DNA of 64,000 nucleotides from Ornithoclostridium sp949298505 (GTDB taxonomy: Bacteria > Bacillota > Clostridia > Christensenellales > UBA3700): the NCBI GenBank assembly GCA_949298505.1, contig CASFWW010000002.1, positions 19,629 to 83,628 of the forward strand, given 5' to 3'. Shown here piece by piece: positions 60,881 through 64,000 of the stretch (its first letter is position 1; every line of letters begins with the position of its first letter). A program made the translations under genes and the position numbers. The notes under the pieces are model-generated. The model was not told the DNA's origin, ran no database searches, and saw only the letters and a list, made by a program, of their open reading frames with translations.

Positions 60881-60914
60881 ATTATTTGACTTATCGCTCA
60901 AATAATGATATAAC
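60881..60914 (+). promoter_or_regulatory. Promoter of the Cys-rich/Lys-Ala protein with an overlapping inverted repeat
   Basis: TTGACT (60886-60891)-17 bp-TATAAC. ATTATTTGA (60881-60889) and TCAAATAAT (60898-60906) form a 9-bp inverted repeat over the -35 and spacer. Confidence 0.65.
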
Positions 60915-60952
60915 ATTTCAGAACAAAAAAATTTTCATCGGAGGAATGTAAG

Positions 60953-61273
60953 ATGAACACTGTAGAAAGACAGAGCGCGCTCGACGTCCAGAAATGGCTC
61001 GACAGCGAACAGAAAGGCTACGACTGCTGCGGTAGCTACGATTTTTGCGCTAAATGCGACAAGCAGGTTGAATATCCCTGCGCGGTCGCTTATGACGCTT
61101 ATAACGGTTCCAAGGCGGTAAAAACGGAAAAGAAGCCCGCTGCGAAGAAAGTCGCTAAGAAGGCTGAAGCCAAAGTCGAAAAGACCGAGGTAAAAGCTGA
61201 GGCTAAAGCAGAGGTAAAGGCGGAAGAGAAGAAACCCGTCGCAAAGAAAGCGGGAAAGAAAGCTTCCAAGTAA
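60953..61273 (+). CDS. Small Cys-rich protein with a Lys/Ala/Glu-rich tail (106 aa)
   Basis: Residues about 1-50 form a compact domain with five cysteines (CCGSYDFCAKC, then PC), possibly binding a metal or Fe-S centre. From about residue 53 the chain is low-complexity Lys, Ala and Glu (KKPAAKKVAKKAEAKVEK and similar), like histone H1-type tails and like the N-terminus of GlgA in this window. I recognise no family. RBS GGAGG, a strong promoter and a strong terminator indicate a highly expressed single gene. Confidence 0.75.
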   Translation: MNTVERQSALDVQKWLDSEQKGYDCCGSYDFCAKCDKQVEYPCAVAYDAYNGSKAVKTEKKPAAKKVAKKAEAKVEKTEVKAEAKAEVKAEEKKPVAKKAGKKASK

Positions 61274-61283
61274 TTTTCTGTCA

Positions 61284-61326
61284 GACAAAAAAAGACAAAC
61301 GGCGCAAGCCGTTTGTCTTTTTTTGC
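61284..61326. terminator. Strong bidirectional terminator
   Basis: AAAGACAAACGGC-GCAA-GCCGTTTGTCTTT is a 13-bp perfect stem with A/T runs outside, between convergent genes. Confidence 0.92.
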
Positions 61327-61358
61327 AAATTGACGTTTTTTCGGATGAATCGCGGGTA

Positions 61359-63071
61359 TTACTCCCGCGTCAGTCTGTCGTTCAGATCCTTCAGCGCTTT
61401 TTCGTCTGCCTTGACGACCCGGCGGTCATAGGTGACAAGCCCGTTTACTTCGCTTTGCACGTCAGAAAGCTGGGTGTAAATGCAGGCGCATAGCCCGTTT
61501 TCTTTAGCGGGCAGGAGCTCTTTTTCCCACAGATCCTTTATCGCACCGTTCAGCTTGCCGGTTTCTTTATAGATCGCGTAGCCGAAGATCTTGTCTGAAA
61601 ACGCGTGATCTTCGACTTTCATGCTGTAACCGCCGAACTCGCTGAGAATGACGGGGCGTTTTTCCCTTTTGGGCATCCTGAAAGGAACGAAATATTTGTG
61701 TATGCTCCTTATTTCGCCTCCCTGGTCGCACCAGCCGCTCGCGTGGTCGATGATGCGTGTGTCGTCGAGAGAACGCAGATATTCGCACACTTTTAAGCTG
61801 TCGAATTGCCCCCATGCTTCGTTGAAAGGGGTCCACAGCGCAATGCAGGGACTGCTGCCGAGAAGGTCGACGACTTCTTTCATTTCCTTGTAGTACAGGT
61901 CGCGCCCTTCCTTGTCCTTACGGCAGTAAAAACCGTAACGGCTGTCCTTGATCTTTATTCCTACGTTGGGGAATATCAGTGAGGCGAGAGGATTGAATCC
62001 TCCGCCGCCGTTTACGAAGTCCTGCCAGACAATCATGCCCAGTCTGTCGCAGTGATAATACCACCTCAGCGGTTCGATTTTAATATGCTTTCTGAGAGTA
62101 TTGAAACCGCATTTTTTAGCGAGCTCTATATCGTAGACGAGCGCTTCGTCGCTCGGTGCGGTATATAAGCCGTCTGACCAGTATCCCTGGTCGAGCAGAC
62201 CGGTCATGAAACAGGGTTTGTTGTTGAGCATAAAGCACGGCTTGCCGTCCTTGCGTCTGCCGACCGAAAATTTCCTGAGCGCGTAATAGCCGCCGACTTT
62301 GTCTTTGCCGACCGTTATCTCGAAAGGATAGAGAGAGGGGGTCTCAGGTGACCACAGTCCGCAACCTCTGCAGTCCACGGTGACGCTGCCGTCAACGCTT
62401 TCGTAGGTCTTTCCGTCATGTGACGTTACTTTAAAATTTTTTGAGCCCGTGTTGATTTCAGCAGTTATTTTCACCGTCATCGACTCTATGTCGGACGTGT
62501 ATCTGAATCTTTTTACGTATTCCGTCGGCAGGTATTCCAGCCACACGCTCTGCCAGATTCCGCTTGTTGGGGTATACCATATACCGCCGTGACTCATCGC
62601 CTGTTTTCCTCGGCTGATCGGCTTTGTGTCAGACGGATCCGTAACGCATACGACAAGTTCGTTTTGTCCTTCTTTCAGATACGCTTGAATCTCACATTCG
62701 AACGGAGTATAGCCGCCGGTGTGTTCAGCGGCAAGCGATCCGTTCACGTAAACTCTGCATTTGTAATCGACCGCGCCGAAGTGGAGCAGAGCGACGTCGC
62801 CCGTCTCCTTTGTAAAAAAGGAGCGGTATACGAGAACTTCGTCGGGCATAAGAGTGCGGTTTACTCCGGATAAGAAACTTTCAGGCGCAAAGGGCACGAC
62901 GATCTTTCCGTCGTAAGTTTCGCTTGCGTCGGGTCTGTACGAAAGGTCGCCTTTTATTATCTTGTAATCCCAGTTGCCGTTGAGTGAAATGTAGCTGTCC
63001 CTGACCATCTGCGGGCGGGGGTAAGCCGAGGTGTCCGGTTCGTCGGACCATACGGTTTTCAGGTTGTTCAT
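61359..63071 (-). CDS. GH2-family glycoside hydrolase
   Basis: 570 residues with no signal peptide, so probably cytoplasmic. The N-terminal sugar-binding domain (SLNGNWDYKI, VPFAPES) and an Ig-like middle domain precede the barrel. The acid/base Glu is about 418 in WTPFNEAWGQF and the nucleophile about 478 in VILSEFGGY. FNTLRKHIKIEP is the family (N/F)xxRxSH-like strand. Beta-galactosidase, glucuronidase and mannosidase are all possible. It is shorter than LacZ. The start at 63071 follows GGAGG. Confidence 0.88.
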   Translation of the reverse strand: MNNLKTVWSDEPDTSAYPRPQMVRDSYISLNGNWDYKIIKGDLSYRPDASETYDGKIVVPFAPESFLSGVNRTLMPDEVLVYRSFFTKETGDVALLHFGAVDYKCRVYVNGSLAAEHTGGYTPFECEIQAYLKEGQNELVVCVTDPSDTKPISRGKQAMSHGGIWYTPTSGIWQSVWLEYLPTEYVKRFRYTSDIESMTVKITAEINTGSKNFKVTSHDGKTYESVDGSVTVDCRGCGLWSPETPSLYPFEITVGKDKVGGYYALRKFSVGRRKDGKPCFMLNNKPCFMTGLLDQGYWSDGLYTAPSDEALVYDIELAKKCGFNTLRKHIKIEPLRWYYHCDRLGMIVWQDFVNGGGGFNPLASLIFPNVGIKIKDSRYGFYCRKDKEGRDLYYKEMKEVVDLLGSSPCIALWTPFNEAWGQFDSLKVCEYLRSLDDTRIIDHASGWCDQGGEIRSIHKYFVPFRMPKREKRPVILSEFGGYSMKVEDHAFSDKIFGYAIYKETGKLNGAIKDLWEKELLPAKENGLCACIYTQLSDVQSEVNGLVTYDRRVVKADEKALKDLNDRLTRE

Positions 63072-63087
63072 ATTCGCCTCCGTAACA

Positions 63088-63116
63088 ATTATACAACACA
63101 TACGGGCGCATTTCAA
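63088..63116 (-). promoter_or_regulatory. Promoter of the GH2 gene
   Basis: On the minus strand, TTGAAA-17 bp-TATAAT. Confidence 0.75.
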
Positions 63117-63168
63117 TATGCAAATCGACGCGACAGACAAAAGAGTTGAAAAAAATAAAGCGCGGGTA

Positions 63169-63197
63169 TTGAAAAGGCGCGCGCGGTATAGTATTAT
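63169..63197 (+). promoter_or_regulatory. Promoter of the cysteine synthase gene
   Basis: TTGAAA-17 bp-TATTAT, divergent from the GH2 promoter. Confidence 0.7.
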
Positions 63198-63223
63198 TTA
63201 TATATGAAACAGAGAGGTAAGCT

Positions 63224-64000
63224 ATGAAAATATACTCAGACGCGGCAGAGCTGATCGGCAGAACGCCGCTTGTAAGTTTGAAAAGGATCGCAAAAAAATA
63301 CGCGCTCGGCGCCGAGATCTGCGCCAAGGTGGAGAGTTTTAACCCGTACAGCGTGAAAGACAGGGTCGCCGTCGAAATAATCGCGCAGGCAGAAAAGGAT
63401 GGCAAACTCAAAGAGGGCGGCACGATAATCGAACCTACTTCAGGAAATACGGGGATAGGGCTCGCGTTCGTCGGCGCGCTCAAAGGCTATAAAGTTATTC
63501 TGGTCATGCCCGAAAGCATGAGCGTGGAGAGGCGCAAACTCGTTGCCGCGCTCGGAGCAGAAGTCGTTCTGACTCCGGCAGAGCAAGGCATGCAGGGCGC
63601 GCTCGACAAGGCGGAAGAACTGGCGAAGGAAAAATGCGGATACATCGCGAATCAGTTCGCAAACCCGGCAAACCCGAGGGCGCACGAGCTGACCACCGCG
63701 AAGGAAATAATCGCGGACACGGACGGAAAGGTGGACGTTTTTGTCGCTTCTGTCGGCACAGGCGGCACGCTGAGCGGTACCGGAAGAGTGCTGAAAGCGC
63801 ACAATCCGGGGGTTAAGGTCATTGCCGTAGAGCCCGCTTCAAGCCCACTTCTCACAAAAGGCTATGCGGGACCGCACGCGATACAGGGCATAGGAGCCAA
63901 CTTCATTCCCGACTCGCTCGACAGAGGAGTGATCGACGAAGTGATCGACGTGACTGACGAAAGAGCGAAAGAAGTCGCAAGAGAACTGGCAAAGACAGAA
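63224..64000 (+). CDS. cysK: Cysteine synthase (partial, runs off the window)
   Basis: The first 259 residues of an O-acetylserine sulfhydrylase, a pyridoxal-phosphate enzyme making cysteine from O-acetylserine and sulfide. The N-terminal LIGRTPLVSLKRI is typical. The cofactor lysine is in NPYSVKDRVA (about residue 42), the substrate loop is EPTSGNTGIGLA, and the phosphate cup is GTGGTLSGTGR. QGIGANFIPDSLD is the conserved later loop. The RBS is GAGGTAAG. About 45-50 residues should remain beyond the edge. Confidence 0.95.
   Translation, partial: MKIYSDAAELIGRTPLVSLKRIAKKYALGAEICAKVESFNPYSVKDRVAVEIIAQAEKDGKLKEGGTIIEPTSGNTGIGLAFVGALKGYKVILVMPESMSVERRKLVAALGAEVVLTPAEQGMQGALDKAEELAKEKCGYIANQFANPANPRAHELTTAKEIIADTDGKVDVFVASVGTGGTLSGTGRVLKAHNPGVKVIAVEPASSPLLTKGYAGPHAIQGIGANFIPDSLDRGVIDEVIDVTDERAKEVARELAKTE

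Noticed and set aside
1..64000. tRNA, rRNA, insertion sequences, prophage genes and replication origins
   Set aside because: I looked for cloverleaf ends, conserved rRNA stretches, transposase or integrase motifs and DnaA-box clusters and found none I could support.

Overview
The window reads as a chromosome segment of a strictly anaerobic, fermentative, gut-type member of the Clostridia. This placement is inferred from gene content, not from a marker-gene tree. Supporting content: a GlgC/GlgD pair (Firmicutes style), PerR with a reverse rubrerythrin, a second rubrerythrin with a flavin reductase-rubredoxin fusion, bifunctional AdhE behind Rex-type boxes, a DUF1846 protein, ABC-F, and BspA-type and MBG-type surface proteins. 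Christensenellales-like uncultured lineages would fit. Promoters are sigma-A type and nearly all have exactly 17 bp between -35 and -10. Most genes have a strong GGAGG ribosome binding site. I see no rRNA, tRNA, insertion sequence or CRISPR array.

Layout. 1-7.4 kb: the end of one membrane-anchored surface protein, then a 2215-residue secreted MBG-repeat protein and a small lipoprotein. 7.5-10.3 kb: two FAD-dependent oxidoreductases. 10.5-15.9 kb: a BspA-like LRR protein, GAPDH, a small membrane protein and a ClC transporter. 15.9-19.7 kb: an Rsm22-like protein, an ABC-F ATPase and, divergently, a Gfo/Idh/MocA oxidoreductase. 19.8-30.4 kb: a complete glycogen island (glgB-glgC-glgD-glgA, then glgP and a GH13 glucanase). 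30.6-33.4 kb: perR-reverse rubrerythrin and DUF1846, all on the minus strand. 33.6-35.2 kb: an ApbE-like lipoprotein and a NusG domain II-like protein. 36.2-43 kb: adhE, a lipoprotein, gdhA with a divergent TetR regulator, and a radical SAM protein. 43-50.3 kb: a lipoprotein, plsY, ychF, argS, an M29 aminopeptidase and a class II aldolase. 50.5-55.1 kb: a phosphoesterase, then an accessory locus with an XRE regulator, an array of 19-bp operator-like repeats and a zinc-ribbon/membrane/LRR protein. 55.1-64 kb: an AEC transporter, hrb and rubrerythrin, two small DtxR-like regulators, a HAD phosphatase, a GH16 lipoprotein, a Cys-rich protein with a Lys/Ala tail, a GH2 enzyme and the start of cysteine synthase.

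How it fits together. Glycogen synthesis and breakdown (glg genes, GH13) feed glycolysis (GAPDH, aldolase), and AdhE reoxidises NADH. GH16 and GH2 enzymes suggest use of external polysaccharides. Two rubrerythrin units protect against peroxide.

The most unusual structure is at 51.45-52.2 kb. About ten degenerate copies of a 19-bp repeat with the palindromic core AGGTCAAAAGACCT lie beside an XRE gene. One copy exactly fills the 17-bp spacer of a consensus promoter, and a further palindromic copy lies beyond the other end of the XRE gene. Other notable signals are two Rex-type boxes at adhE, paired TTAGC-N4-GCTAA palindromes at the second DtxR-like gene, a PerR/Fur-type box, a minus-strand transcription unit without a clear gene at 35.3-35.7 kb, and several genes whose promoters place the start of the mRNA at or next to the ATG (leaderless).
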